Position numbers and translations under genes: made by a program. A stretch of DNA of 64,000 nt from Heterobilharzia americana (taxonomy: Eukaryota; Platyhelminthes; Trematoda; Strigeidida; Schistosomatidae), in the NCBI GenBank assembly GCA_944470555.2, contig OX104127.1, positions 69,153,646 to 69,217,645 of the forward strand. The letters run 5' to 3'. The notes beneath the pieces were generated by a model, which saw nothing but the letters and a program-made list of their open reading frames with translations, made no database searches and was not told where the DNA came from. Positions 36,320-47,820 of this stretch are shown in pieces. Positions within the stretch are counted from its first letter, which is position 1, and the number at the start of each line of letters is the position of its first letter.

Positions 36320-39300
36320 ACCTCGCCTGGTTAACTAGTTCACTAGTTACTAGCCGGTCCTAAGCCCAGGTAAAGAGGGAAGGTTGGGCATACGGCTAGC
36401 AACCCTACACCGGAAAACAAATCTAACCGCTAAACAAACTTCAAAGCACAAACAAAATATAAAAAATAAAAACAATATTGTTCCTCACTGGAGTCGGAGA
36501 TGTGAAATGACGCCGGTTGGTGAAAGCCTTCGGGAAGCCAATTGGCCGATGTGTCTTCTCACTCTCGATGAAAGCGAAAGTAAACGTAGGGACATGGAAT
36601 GTCCGCACCATGTTTGAACCCAGTAAGGCAGCCCAGATTGCAAAGGAGATGAGAAGGTATAACATCGAAGTGCTTGGGATTTGCGAAAGCAGATGGAATG
36701 GGAGTGGAGTCTCCAAACTGTCAACTGGAGAATCAATAATCTACTCCAGTCACCCAGACGCCAACCACGAGCACACTGAGGGAGTGGCTATCATGATGTC
36801 CTCAAGAGCATCGAAGGCTCTCATGCAGTGGGAACCAATCTCCTCCAGCATCAGGATCATGACAGCAAGATTCAACTCAAAAGGAAGGAAGGTCACAATC
36901 ATACAATGCTACGCCACGCACCTACAAATAATGCAGAGCAAGAGAAAAAGGAGGAATTCTACAGACAACTTCAATCAACACTGGACAAGACTCAACTCCA
37001 GTTGGCGATATCAAAATTCTAATGGGCGACATGAATGCCAAACTGGGAGGGGACAACACGGGAAGAGAACTAACCATGGGTCGAGAGGCGCTAGGTGAAA
37101 TGAATGAGAATGGAGAATTGTTTGCAGAATCCTGCGCATTCAACGATTTGGTGATTGGAGGCAATGTGTTCAAGCACAAGGATATCCACAAAGCGACATG
37201 GACTTCACCAGATGGACACACTAAAAATCAAATCGACTTTATCTCAATCTCAAGAAAATGGAGACGCAGCCAGCCTACTGTACACAAGGTCAAGAAGAGG
37301 AGCAGATGCTGTCTCAGACCACTATCTAGTGCAAGGAACCTTCCAAATCAAGTTGAAAGCCTTCAAGGAAGCTGGTGATAGACCTCAATTCAAGTACAAC
37401 ACTCGGAAACTGAAGGATGAAACTACAAAGGAGGTCTTCACGGCAGCCATCAAGACAAAATGGGAGACATCGAGGAACATCCGTGAAGAAACCTGTGTGG
37501 AAGAACACTGGAAGTCTTTGAAAGCTATGTGGAAAGAAACCTGCACAGCCGTATTAGGAAGGAAGAAGAAAGAAGACAAGGAATGGATCTCGACAGATAC
37601 CTGGAAGCTGATAGAGGAGAGGAGGATGGTGAAGCAGAAGATAAACCAGTGCAAGGATGCTCAACGACAAGAGGAACTGAGCACAATGTATAAAACACTG
37701 GACAAAGAAGTGAAGAAGAGTGCACGGAAAGACAAAAGACACTTCTACGAAACACTGGCAAGTGAAGCAGAACAGGCTGCAGGTAGGAGAGACAGAGACC
37801 TGACGACATTGTATCAAATAACCAGGTTGCTATCTGGGAGGGGAGAGATCAACACAGATGAAACCAATAAAAGATGATGAAGGGAATCTAATTACCAAAG
37901 AAGAGAAACAGAGGAAACAATGGGCCGACCACTTCAAGAAGCTCTTGAATCGACCACCACCACCACCTGCACTTCGTCCTGAAATACCACCTGCAGCCGC
38001 TGAATTACAAGTGAACATAAATCCCCCAACGAAAATGGAAGTCCTGAACGCCATAAAGTTACTGAAATCCGGGAAAGCAGCAGGACCAGATGGAATCCCA
38101 TCAGAAGCACTGAGAACAGATGCAGAGACAACAGCGGACATGCTCACACCACTATTGCAGAAGGTGTGGAAGGAAGAGAAGGTACCTGCCAATTGATTGG
38201 AAGAAGGGTTACCTTGTCAAACTCCGGAAGAAGGGAGACCTCAGTGTTTGCAAGAACTGGCGCGGAATCACTCTCCTGTCCACCCAGTGCAAGCAAAATA
38301 TTAAGCCGCATCATCCTGGAGAGGCTTAAAGACGCACTGGATTCAAAACTGCGACCGGAACAGGCAGGCTTCAGGAAGTACAAATCATGTGCAGACCAAA
38401 TTGCAACGCTACACTACGCATCATCATAGAACAGAGCATAGAATGGCAATCAGCTCTCTGCCTCAACTTCATCGACTTCGAGAAGGCCTTTGACAGCGTC
38501 GACCGAGAGGTAATTTGGAAACTGCTTCAATACCACGGAGTACCGCAAACCTTTATCCGCCTCATTCAACACCTACGTGAAGATGCCACATGCCAGCCAA
38601 GTAATTCACAATAGGAAGCTCAGTGATGCTTTTGAAGTGAAGTGAAGACAGGAGTGAAACAAGGTTGCCTACTATCCCCATGATATTCCTTATTGTGGTG
38701 GACTGGATCATGCAGCAAACAGTAGGCAGCGAGAAGAGGGGGATACAATGGCTGGACTGCGGAAAAGAACCTAGAAGACTTGGATTTCGCCGATGACTTA
38801 TGCCTAATGTCACATAAACTTGAAGATCTGCAGGCAAAAACTAACAAGTTGATAGAAGAGGCAGCGAAGACGGGACTTCAGGTGAATATAGAGAAGACAG
38901 AAGTGATGAAGATACCGCACCACCACCATCAACAACAACAACAAACTCCAATCACCGTCAACGGGAGAAACTTGAAGGAAGTAACCTCCTTCACCTATCT
39001 AGGAAGCACTGTTTCAACTACAGGCAGCACAGGCACAGACGAGGATGTCAAAGTCAGAATCGGAAAAGCAAGACAGGCCTTCATTAGCCTGAAACCAGTG
39101 TGGAGATCTACTGCACTGCACTCAGCATGTGGAACAACATCCGGATTTTCAACACCAACGTCAAGTCAGTGCTTCTGTATGGCTCAGAGACTTGGCGCGT
39201 CACGAAAGGCATTTCCAATAAACTACAGACATTCATCAACAACTGCTTACGCTCGCTGCTGAAGATCAGATGGCCAGAAAGAATAAGCAACAAGGAACTC

Positions 39301-39617
39301 TGGGAACGAACCAACCAAGAACCTATCACGCAACAAATATGCAGGAAGAAGTGGAGATGGATTGACCATGCACTGAGAAGGCCGACTGAGGACATCACGC
39401 GTCAGGCCAGGTACTCGAGTGGAATCCCCATGGGAAGCGACGAGTTGGGTGTCCGTGGTGAGGGTGACATGGAGGAGGTCGTGCGAGGAGGAAATGAGAG
39501 GTTGTGGGCTGTCGTGGGACCAGGTTCAAAAGATCTCAGAGAACAGAGGTCACTGGAGGCGTGCTACTGAAGCCCTATGTTCCACTAGGAATCCAAGGGA
39601 CTAATAACAATAATAAT
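36320..39617 (+). mobile_element. RTE copy E: full length, frame broken by short insertions
   Basis: 3298 bp from the 5' leader to a TAA-rich tail, inserted into the PLE thumb region of the third copy. The frame is split at sites where copy C reads through: near 36990, 37270, 38195, 38415, 38595, 38630, 38745 and 39112. Most changes are short (4-5 bp) tandem duplications, such as GTGAAGTGAAG near 38627. The catalytic region (DFADDLCLMSHKLEDL, from 38780) and endonuclease start (GTWNVRTMFEP near 36592) are well preserved. It shares nearly all lesions with G and H, and lacks one C near 38688 that they have. Confidence 0.93.
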
Positions 39618-39631
39618 AAAACGGCAGTTAA
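39618..39631. repeat. TSD of RTE copy E, tail side
   Basis: AAAACGGCAGTTAA. The single mismatch to 36306-36319 (A for T) is private to this side, since both arms have T. Confidence 0.92.
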
Positions 39632-40035
39632 GACGTTCAAAAAGATTTTCTAGTCCTTGCTTTTTGGTTATGACGAAGGTATCATCAATATACCTTCACC
39701 ATATTCTTGGTTTAAAAGTATGTTGGCTAAGTAGATCTTATTCTACTTTGTGCATGTATAGATTAGTTACAATGGGTGAGACAGGTGAACCCATTGCTAC
39801 CCCACTGGTTTGGCGATAAAGATCCCGTCGAAAATTAAAAAGGTTGAGGTCTGACATAATCTCAGTGCGTCACAAATTTCGCTGATGGAAATATTGCATC
39901 TAAGTGATAGCGAAGTATCCAACTCTAATAAAAATCTAACAACTTGTATGCTTTCATCAATCGGAATATTTGTATACAGAGAAACAACGTCAAAGCTAAC
40001 CACTGTTTCATCATCTTCAATCATGGTTTGCAATA

Positions 40036-40092
<57 letters not shown>

Positions 40093-40660
40093 ATTTGTAG
40101 TTGTTTAAGGACTTTTGTGAGGTACTTTGAAAGGTTATGTGTTGGGGAATTCTTAAAATCCACAACTGTGAATTTTGGGAAGGCTATAGAAGGGTGAAGC
40201 AGCATAACGTTTGGTGCTACATTAAACCACAAGGCATTGCCTAATTTCGATTTCAGATTGTATAGCAATTTGTTGATCTGTAGTTTTACCTTGTTAAGTG
40301 TAGGCTTACGCTTCTTATTTTTATAATTTCATATGGTCTACTGGATAAATGCTCTGCTACCTTTTGTTCATAGTCTGATGTGTTCATGACAACAATTGTT
40401 TCCTTTGTCAGCTTTCATAATCTATATGTTCTTATCATTTTTAAAGAGCGAAGGGCACGTTCCTCTTTTAGCAAACTGTTCATGTTTGACCGCTTTTGAC
40501 TAATCAGAACATGTGAGACTTTATATCTAACTTCTTCTGAGATATCCTGCTGGATTAGTTTCAGTGCCGGTTTTAATGATGGTGCGACTTCGAGTAAAGT
40601 CATTGGTGGCCAATTTGAATATATCATCACACGATCGTTATCACTTATATGCATTCTTAC
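39632..40660 (-). pseudogene. PLE-1 reverse transcriptase remnant, third copy, with extra N-terminal part
   Basis: The RT region 39797-40033 equals the left-arm frame. Beyond the TA tract it continues through NALWFNVAPN. Unlike the arms, it then goes on into KADKGN-type text with TIVVMNTSDYEQKV and further upstream into LLKEERALRSLK (frame 40415-40654). This is the normal PLE N-terminal order, so this copy is the most complete PLE-1. It is broken by the TA tract, a frameshift, stops and RTE E. Confidence 0.82.
40039..40086. repeat. (TA)n tract inside PLE-1, third copy
   Basis: About 24 TA units without insertion; an empty-site equivalent of the RTE C target. Confidence 0.9.
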
Positions 40661-41292
40661 ATTGGACCTTCATGACACAGTTTTAGCTTCAGTTCAACTT
40701 CTGTGTAATACAGGAATTGACTATGTGAAAAAGCTGGAAGTGACCTATAGGAGTGAAACTAAAACGTATTCACTGAAACAGTTTACATTAACAAGTGACT
40801 TTCAGAAAATAGTTATATTGATTAATGTTAAGCGCTCAGTGCCTTGACTACTCGGGGGGCGAAATATCATCGACACATTCACTATCGGTCTGATACGACT
40901 AGACAATAAAACATCCATCCAGAGAAATGTAATTTCGCCTCACGGAAACGCAACCACATGATGGCGGACGGTGAATGGTCCTGGTGTTTTTATGCTTATT
41001 GACAACGCTTTAGATTAGGAGGAAGAATAGTAGGGGTGAAAACTGAAGAAGTACGCAACCGTAATAAGACTACATGACGCTGGTCAACCTAACAATTTAT
41101 GAAAAGGATACTTGATCTAAGTAGCAATGATGCGGCGCCCATTAAGAGAATTCTCGTCTTCTCACACCACTGGGGTGAAGAACTATGCTCTTGGAGCATG
41201 TATGAGACGAATATTATGTCGGATCTTTTTCGATAACTACAGGTTAAATACCGAATGCAAAACAGCACTATGTTACAAAAGCGAGTGTTGTT
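40661..41292. other. Spacer sequence found once
   Basis: No motif-bearing frame and no second copy within the window. It joins the third-copy PLE to the inner edge of the right arm. Confidence 0.5.
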
Positions 41293-42789
41293 CGATACCA
41301 AGTGTTGTGATTCGTATGTCGTCTTAACTTCACTTTTACTAACACTTTTCCACCCACAACACGAATCCCGTCAGGACAGTTAAGGAAGACAGGATTGGCG
41401 TCAGTAAAATTCGACACAGCCATTAAAATTATCTCACAGGTGATGGAATTACCCTACACCTCACTAAAGGGTCAAGAGTTCAATAAACCACCCACACAGT
41501 TTTGTTGGTTGGTCTCGCCAACAACAATCAGTAACTGGCGATGAACAGATGTAAAATGTATGTGCAAGCTGCATGCATTTTAGAAGGTCACATGACTTAG
41601 GGCTCGACAACGAAACAGACCACAAGCGCACTTTTTGACGCAAAAGATTGCGGGTAAGAGATATGGCGAACCACTGAATTAAATACACATGTAATTAATT
41701 TGCGGTACCTAGAAACACAGTTGATTTCTTGTCTCCTGTTCACAAACATGACGAGTGTTCACAGTACTTCACTCCATATAGAATCAGACTCCCTTTGTTA
41801 CCGAAACCTCACGGTCTCATTGCATTTTGATACCATATTAAACATTTCTGGCGACTTCTTCACTGACATAGGTATCTACCCGTTACACAAACATACTACT
41901 TTAGAATCTAAGTGGTTAACATATGGAGGAATATGAAGCTACTAGTGAATATGTTGTCAACCATTTTCAGTTTCGTGGCTACCTGATTGGTTCTACTTCA
42001 ATGATTTGATATCAATCCATGACTGTTTTTCAGCTAGAATACTCTGAGTCAGCTACCGTAATCGGTTTATATGGTAACCACATTAGAGCGAGTTATCTGT
42101 TAAGACGAGAAATATGTGGGAGATCGCATCCTAACTGTTTGCGCAGTTCCAAAGATATTTCAGGAAACAATAAGTTTCATATGAGTGATGATGAACATCT
42201 GATTAGGAATTTCTGACTGAATACGAACTGAGCTGCTAGGAGAGAAACCAATGTCGTAGGTTGAGATTAAACCAGCCATATGACACCATGAAATTTACGT
42301 GGGATGAAGATGTCGCGAGTTGAGTAGCGATGTGTCAGTTTGTGCCTCGTTCTAAATGTATTCACACGCCGCTCAGTGTAGGATGACAATAACCAGTCAA
42401 CTTCTAGTGGGGAATATTATGCTGTCCAGTGTTATTTAAGGTCCATTCATCTATTTTACAATGTGTTTATCGGTCAATCTTACTCGGCCTGACAACATTT
42501 CCAACATGCTGAATACTGTTAAACATTCTAGACCGTCTTCCTTAATCCTGTATCGTGCCGTTCTTCTCGCTGTCTTCTGCTCGATGTACTGATGCCAGAT
42601 ATGGTAACTTGGAATATCTCGTAGAAATATCACGTCTCATGTTGGAAGTGACTAACTACTACATGTGCCTGCATCTGCATCACGCAAAGGTTTTCTGCGC
42701 ACATCATCATACTGAACGGAAGCTCGAAAATAATGACTTTAAAAGACATATTTATGAATCGGAACGAGGAAATTTATGCCCGAGTGTGA

Positions 42790-43111
42790 AAGCTGATAAA
42801 GGAAACAACTGCTGTCATGAACACATCAGACTATGAACAAAAGGTAGCAGAGCATTTATCCAGTAGACCATATGAAATTATAAAAATAAGAAGCGTAAGC
42901 CTACACTTAACAAGGTAAAACTACAGATCAACAAATTGCTATACAATCTGAAATCGAAATTAGGCAATGCCTTGTGGTTTAATGTAGCACCAAACGTTAT
43001 GCTGCTTCACCCTTCTATAGCCTTCCCAAAATTCACAGTTGTGGATTTTAAGAATTCCCCAACACATAACCTTTCAAAGTACCTCACAAAAGTCCTTAAA
43101 CAACTACAAAT

Positions 43112-43170
<59 letters not shown>

Positions 43171-43790
43171 TATTGCAAACCATGATTGAAGATGATGAAA
43201 CAGTGGTTAGCTTTGACGTTGTTTCTCTGTATACAAATATTCCGATTGATGAAAGCATACAAGTTGTTAGATTTTTATTAGAGTTGGATACTTCGCTATC
43301 ACTTAGATGCAATATTTCCATCAGCGAAATTTGTGACGCACTGAGATTATGTCAGACCTCAACCTTTTTAATTTTCGACGGGATCTTTATCGCCAAACCA
43401 GTGGGGTAGCAATGGGTTCACCTGTCTCACCCATTGTAACTAATCTATACATGCACAAAGTAGAATAAGATCTACTTAGCCAACATACTTTTAAACCAAG
43501 AATATGGTGAAGGTATATTGATGATACCTTCGTCATAACCAAAAAGCAAGGACTAGAAAATCTTTTTGAACGTCTTAACAGCCGTTTTAATTCTATAAAA
43601 TTCACATATGAACTGGAAAGAGAATAGAGGAATAGTACAAAATATTCGTTTATTTTGTTATTTGTTCGAATATGCTACACCGGGATTACACAGGTAAAAA
43701 TAAACCTTATACAGTGAATCATATTAACTTGGTGCTCAAGTTTTTTCAAACCATTCAGACCATTGTTAGTCAGGATACTTTCAAGAGTAA
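42790..43790 (+). pseudogene. PLE-1 reverse transcriptase remnant, right arm, uninterrupted by RTE
   Basis: KADKGN near 42791, LNKVKLQINKLLYN near 42905, NALWFNVAPNVM near 42970, then a 49-bp TA tract. It continues with the frame 43173-43409 (ETVVSFDVVSLYTNIP), VAMGSPVSPIVTNLYM after a frameshift near 43405, YIDDTFVITKKQ near 43515 and LHRDYTGKNK near 43680. Stops occur after HKVE and before the YIDD box. The YIDD catalytic residues are intact. No GIY-YIG nuclease was recognised downstream. Confidence 0.87.
43119..43167. repeat. (TA)n tract inside PLE-1, right arm
   Basis: Uninterrupted counterpart of the tract into which RTE C inserted in the left arm. Confidence 0.9.
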
Positions 43791-44309
43791 ATTATGTTGT
43801 GTGTAGTTATCTAGTGAATAGAATTTATGAACTGTGTGATCGATCTAATGAAATTACTAAAATGGAATCGCTTTTTTTCATGGTGCTGAAATTCTCCTCT
43901 TGTTTTACTTGATGAAAAGTGTAATTTTGATGGTTTACTTCGTTTCCAGGAGCAATGAAGATTCAATGTAACTGCAACTTAGGTCGACTTCAGAGAGTTT
44001 AGCTCCTGATGTAAAATCACCTAAACATGAAACTGCCTTCCACTTGGGATTCGTCATAATTGTAGTTGATTCATAGTCTCGTAGCAGAAGACAAACATGA
44101 TGTTAGCTCATTACTGAATGGTGAGGGAAAGCCTATGTGCTGTAAGGCGGGCAGTGAATGTCCAGAAACATTTTATGCTTTGCCATTTCACTTTGAATAA
44201 GCAGATATTCTAATGACAGATTAAGTGTCAACTGTTTTGATTGGTTCATCATCATGCATCTTACCTTTGATAATCTGTAATTATTCGCGGTTTCCACGTA
44301 AGACCTTAG

Positions 44310-46204
44310 GACAAAATGGGAGATACTGAACAACATCTCTGAAGAAACCTGTGTAGAAGAGTACTGGAACTGTTTGAAAGAAAGGTGGAAGGAAACCTGC
44401 ATAACCGTATTAGGAAGGAAGAAGAAGCAAGACAAGGAATAGATCTCAAGAGACACATGGAAGCTGATAGAGGAAGGAGAGGAAGATGGTGAAGTAGAAG
44501 ATAAACCAGTGCATTGCAAGGATGAACGACGAAAAGAGGAACTGAGCACAATGTATAAAACACTACACTGGGTCAAGAAGTGAAGAATAGTGCACGGAAA
44601 GACAAAAGACACTTCTACGAGACATTGGCAAGTGAAGCAGAACAGGCTGCAGGTAGGAGAGACAGAGACCTGACAACATTGTATCAAATAACCAGGTTGC
44701 TATCTGGGAGGGGAGAGATCAACACAGATGAAACCAATAAAAGATGATGAAGGGAATCTAATTACCAAAGAAGAGAAACAAAGGAAACGATGGGGTGACC
44801 ACTTCAAAAAACTCTTGAATCGACCACCATCGCTATCACCACCACCAACTGCAACTTGTTCAGAAATACCACCAGCAGCCTAGCCCAGCTACAGAACTGT
44901 CAGTGAACACAAGCCCTTCGAAGAAAGCAGAAGTGAAGTCCTGAACGCCATAAAGTTACTGAAATCCGGGAAAGCAGCAAGATCAGATGGAATCCCACCA
45001 GAAGCACTGAAAACACACGCAGAGACAACAGCAGACAGACTCACACCACTTCTACTGCAGAAGGTTTGCAGGCAAGGAAGGAAGGAAGGAAAGGTAGCTG
45101 CCAACTGATTGGGAGAAGGGTAACTTTGTCAAACTTCCGAATAAGGACGACCTAGGTATTTGCAAGAACTGGTTCGGAATCATCCTCCTCTCCCTGTCCA
45201 CCCAAAGCGAGCAAAATATGAAGCCGCCTCATCCTGGAGAGGCTAAACGACGCGCTGAATTCAAAACTACAAAAGAGACAGGCTGGCTGGTTGGCTGGAT
45301 TCAAGAAACACAAATCACGTGCAGATCAAGTTGCAACGCACAACTGTGGCACAAACTCGAAGATCTACAGGCGAAAACCAACAAGTTGGCAGAAGAGGAA
45401 GGGCAGTGAAGACGGGACCTCTTTCAGATGAACATAGAGAAGACAGAGGATATGAAGGTACTCAACCAACGACATAAACGACAGCAACAACAGGCACCAA
45501 TCACCATCGGTGGGAGAATTCTGAACGAAGTAATCTCTTTCACCTACGTAGCCAAGGCAGTATCATTTTAACTTTGGGCGGGGCGGCGTCAGAGATGAGG
45601 ATGTCAGAGCCCGGATTGGAATATCAGCAAGACAGGCTTTCACGAACCTTAAATCCTTGTGGAAATCTACTGCACTGCACTGCACTCAGCTTAAAGCGTG
45701 GACATGATCCGGATTTTGAACACTAATTCAGTCAAGTCAGTGCTTCCATGTGGTTCCGAAACTTGGTATGTCTCGAAAAGCATTTCCCGTAATCTACAGA
45801 CATTCATGAACAACTGCCCCCTACGCTCAGTCGATACCAGAGATGAGATGGCCAGAATGATTAAGCAACCAGGAACTCACTCTGACTGGCAACGAACCAC
45901 TCAAGAACCTTTCGCCCATCAAATGTGCAGAAGGGAGTTGAGATGGACTGGTCACACACTGAGAAGACAATTCGGGGACATCAGGCGCCAGGGCGTGCCC
46001 TTTAGTGGAATCCAAATGGGAAAGTATAGGTTGGGCCCCTAAGGCGAGGGTGGCATGGAGGAGACCGTGTGAGGAAGAAATGAAAGTTTGTCAGTAGTCT
46101 TTGGGCGAGGTTTAATAGACTGCAACGATCAGAGTGGAATGGAGGTGTGCTACTGAAGCCCTATGTTCCACAAGGGACCCAAGGGATCAAGAATAATAAT
46201 AATA
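44310..46204 (+). mobile_element. RTE copy F: 5'-truncated, internally deleted
   Basis: Bases 44310-45752 mirror RTE copy B exactly, including its central RT deletion and the GGCTGGTTGGCTGG run near 45283. From 45753 to 46204 the copy continues with its own 3' part (frame 45698-46042: SETWYVSKSISRNLQTFMNN) and an AAT-repeat tail, which differs from the matching part of copy B. Copies B and F therefore share an inner part and have separate 3' ends. Confidence 0.85.
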
Positions 46205-46529
46205 TTTCGTGGTTTCGGAATATTCTGATCTAAAGCATAATTCTATGGACTTGTAATATAGTCGCTGAGAACGCGATATTCAACAGTAATTCGTTGACCT
46301 TACAGACGATTTTATGCATAGATCATCAGGAAGACTGAAAGTGATCCGCCAGTCTGCTTCCAACTAAGCATGAAAAACATCGGCGATGGTGAGAACAAAA
46401 AGTGAATCAGAATCATAGACAGCCAAACGGAGTTGATCATTTCGGCATTTTTGCACAGTTTTCAGTTGTGTGCTACTAAAGCGTTACTCTCCAGTGACCA
46501 ATTAATGCATGTTATTTAGTCCGACAAGA

Positions 46530-46790
46530 TGTCAACTGAGGTTGGAATAGCTCAGTTGTAACGTCTCTTATTGTACTAGTGGTTGACACAGATTCGAATC
46601 TCCTACAGCACATGCGTCTCATTGAAGTTGCAGATATACTTGGCTGACGAGTGTCGACAAGCTCTAAACCTAGTTCAAAAGCTTTTTGTCCACTGCCTAT
46701 AACCAACTGACATCCTTCAGTATGCACCATGACTATGAGACTTCGGGCCTGATGATCACACTGGAAATTATCGATAAAATTCAATCAACA
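46530..46790 (+). mobile_element. tRNA-derived SINE (Sm-alpha-like) with hammerhead relic, copy 1
   Basis: An A-box-like TAGCTCAGTTG (46548-46558) and a B-box-like GATTCGAATCTCC (46591-46603) give a Pol III promoter layout. About 40 bp downstream, CTGACGA (46644-46650), a short hairpin and TAAAC (46665-46669), then GTC (46688-46690), match the order of a hammerhead ribozyme: CUGANGA, stem II, GAAA, cleavage triplet. GAAA has become TAAA and stem II has mismatches, so activity is doubtful. The copy at 59061 aligns over most of this length. Schistosome Sm-alpha SINEs are known to carry hammerheads. Confidence 0.7.
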
Positions 46791-47820
46791 CTCAAAAATA
46801 GACAACATGAAAAGTGAGTGAACAAAGGGAAATGCTGTTCTATTCAACCCTTATTGAATTATTTAAAGCGGAGTTCGATCTAAAACCTGAGAAATTATGG
46901 CTTTACTGAATCTTGGTTACATTTTTTGGATTTCGTATTATGTGTAATTGGAACTCCTCTGACAAATGTGAAAGAACAGTAAAAATGGTGAATTATTTTA
47001 ATCGTTCACTGTTCGTACATTCTACACTTTATAGTCACATAGCTGGAGTGATTGTAGCCAAAAAGCTAAAAAATGATGGATGTTCGATAGTTGCTGTTTT
47101 AACCAAGGCTGAAAACGGAGTCTGTTCATATTTCCAGGCAGGAATTTGATAATTCTAATTGTCACGATTGATGACTGGGATGTCGGATGTGAAGGAACAC
47201 TTGTTGCATGCTAATTTTTAGTAGAACAGGAAGGAAACTCAAAATGTTGGTTAACAAATCTCAGCAGAAACATGTGCATTCTTAGTTGAAATCATGGTCC
47301 GTATGTTAAATAACCACATCTTGCTGAAATGCCTTCATAATATTACTCATTCCCTGCGAAGTGTCTATGTGAACTGAATGCATTCTTTCAGCTAGCAATT
47401 TAGTTATCCACTCAACGTTCTCCTAGATATCATGATATTATCCTAAGCTTTCAACTGGGTGACCATCTACCAGTATATATGTGATTTGCTGAAGATATAC
47501 ACACATGGAAAATGCACTGCTTCGATGTGTCCTGATGGATGCCAATAGATTCCAGTATTATCACAAATGATCCCACTAAAGCTGTATGAACCCAAAGCTT
47601 CTCCATTGCTGCTTTTGTGACATTTCACACTTATATTCATTAAATGTAAACAGGCAGTCACAAAGCCATGTTAACAGCAAGAGAAAGTCGTAGGAGGCTT
47701 CTTCACTTTAATGGAAAATGAATAAAATGAAGAATTCGATTGTATGTATCGGAATAGTTTCTAGACAGTCCTACTCCCTGTCATTTTCACATTATATTTG
47801 AATTTTGTTAGTTTTTGTAG
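46791..47820. other. Mostly non-coding, one Cys-containing frame
   Basis: The plus-strand frame at 46913-47149 (78 codons, no ATG start) contains NSSDKCERTVKMVNYF and could be an exon of the candidate gene that includes 47821-47949. No splice site is convincing. Confidence 0.35.

Larger units (their letters stand above)
35100..40391 (+). repeat. Direct third copy of the arm segment, interrupted by RTE E
   Basis: Corresponds to 28366-33577 without RTE C and with RTE E added. It begins three bases after the left arm ends. It ends inside PLE-1, where the sequence changes to a slightly different PLE that continues to about 40660. Confidence 0.9.
41293..45752 (-). repeat. Right arm of the large inverted repeat
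   Basis: 4460 bp, reverse complement of 27408-35097 minus the 3230-bp RTE C insertion. The outer edge at 45752 lies in RTE copy F at the position mirrored by RTE B. Beyond it both sides continue as RTE 3' ends, but as different, diverged versions. The inner edge at 41293 borders spacer sequence found once. Confidence 0.93.

Noticed and set aside
35100..40391. CRISPR-like or satellite array from the repeated blocks
   Set aside because: Only three copies of kilobase size in mixed orientation; no short regular units.
43790..44310. GIY-YIG nuclease domain of the PLE downstream of the RT
   Set aside because: No GIY/YIG-type motif could be read in any frame, so the domain is not claimed.
27408..45752. 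Inverted repeat as a giant DNA transposon with terminal inverted repeats
   Set aside because: The outer ends lie inside RTE copies, there is no flanking target duplication, and no transposase frame lies between the arms.
46548..46603. tRNA gene suggested by A- and B-box-like sequences (also at 59071-59125)
   Set aside because: No acceptor-stem pairing or anticodon arm could be drawn, and the similarity to the other copy continues far beyond tRNA length; better read as SINE heads.
46751..46770. Second CTGATGA followed by GGAAAT within the SINE
   Set aside because: The bases between the boxes cannot form stem II, and the second SINE copy does not keep them.
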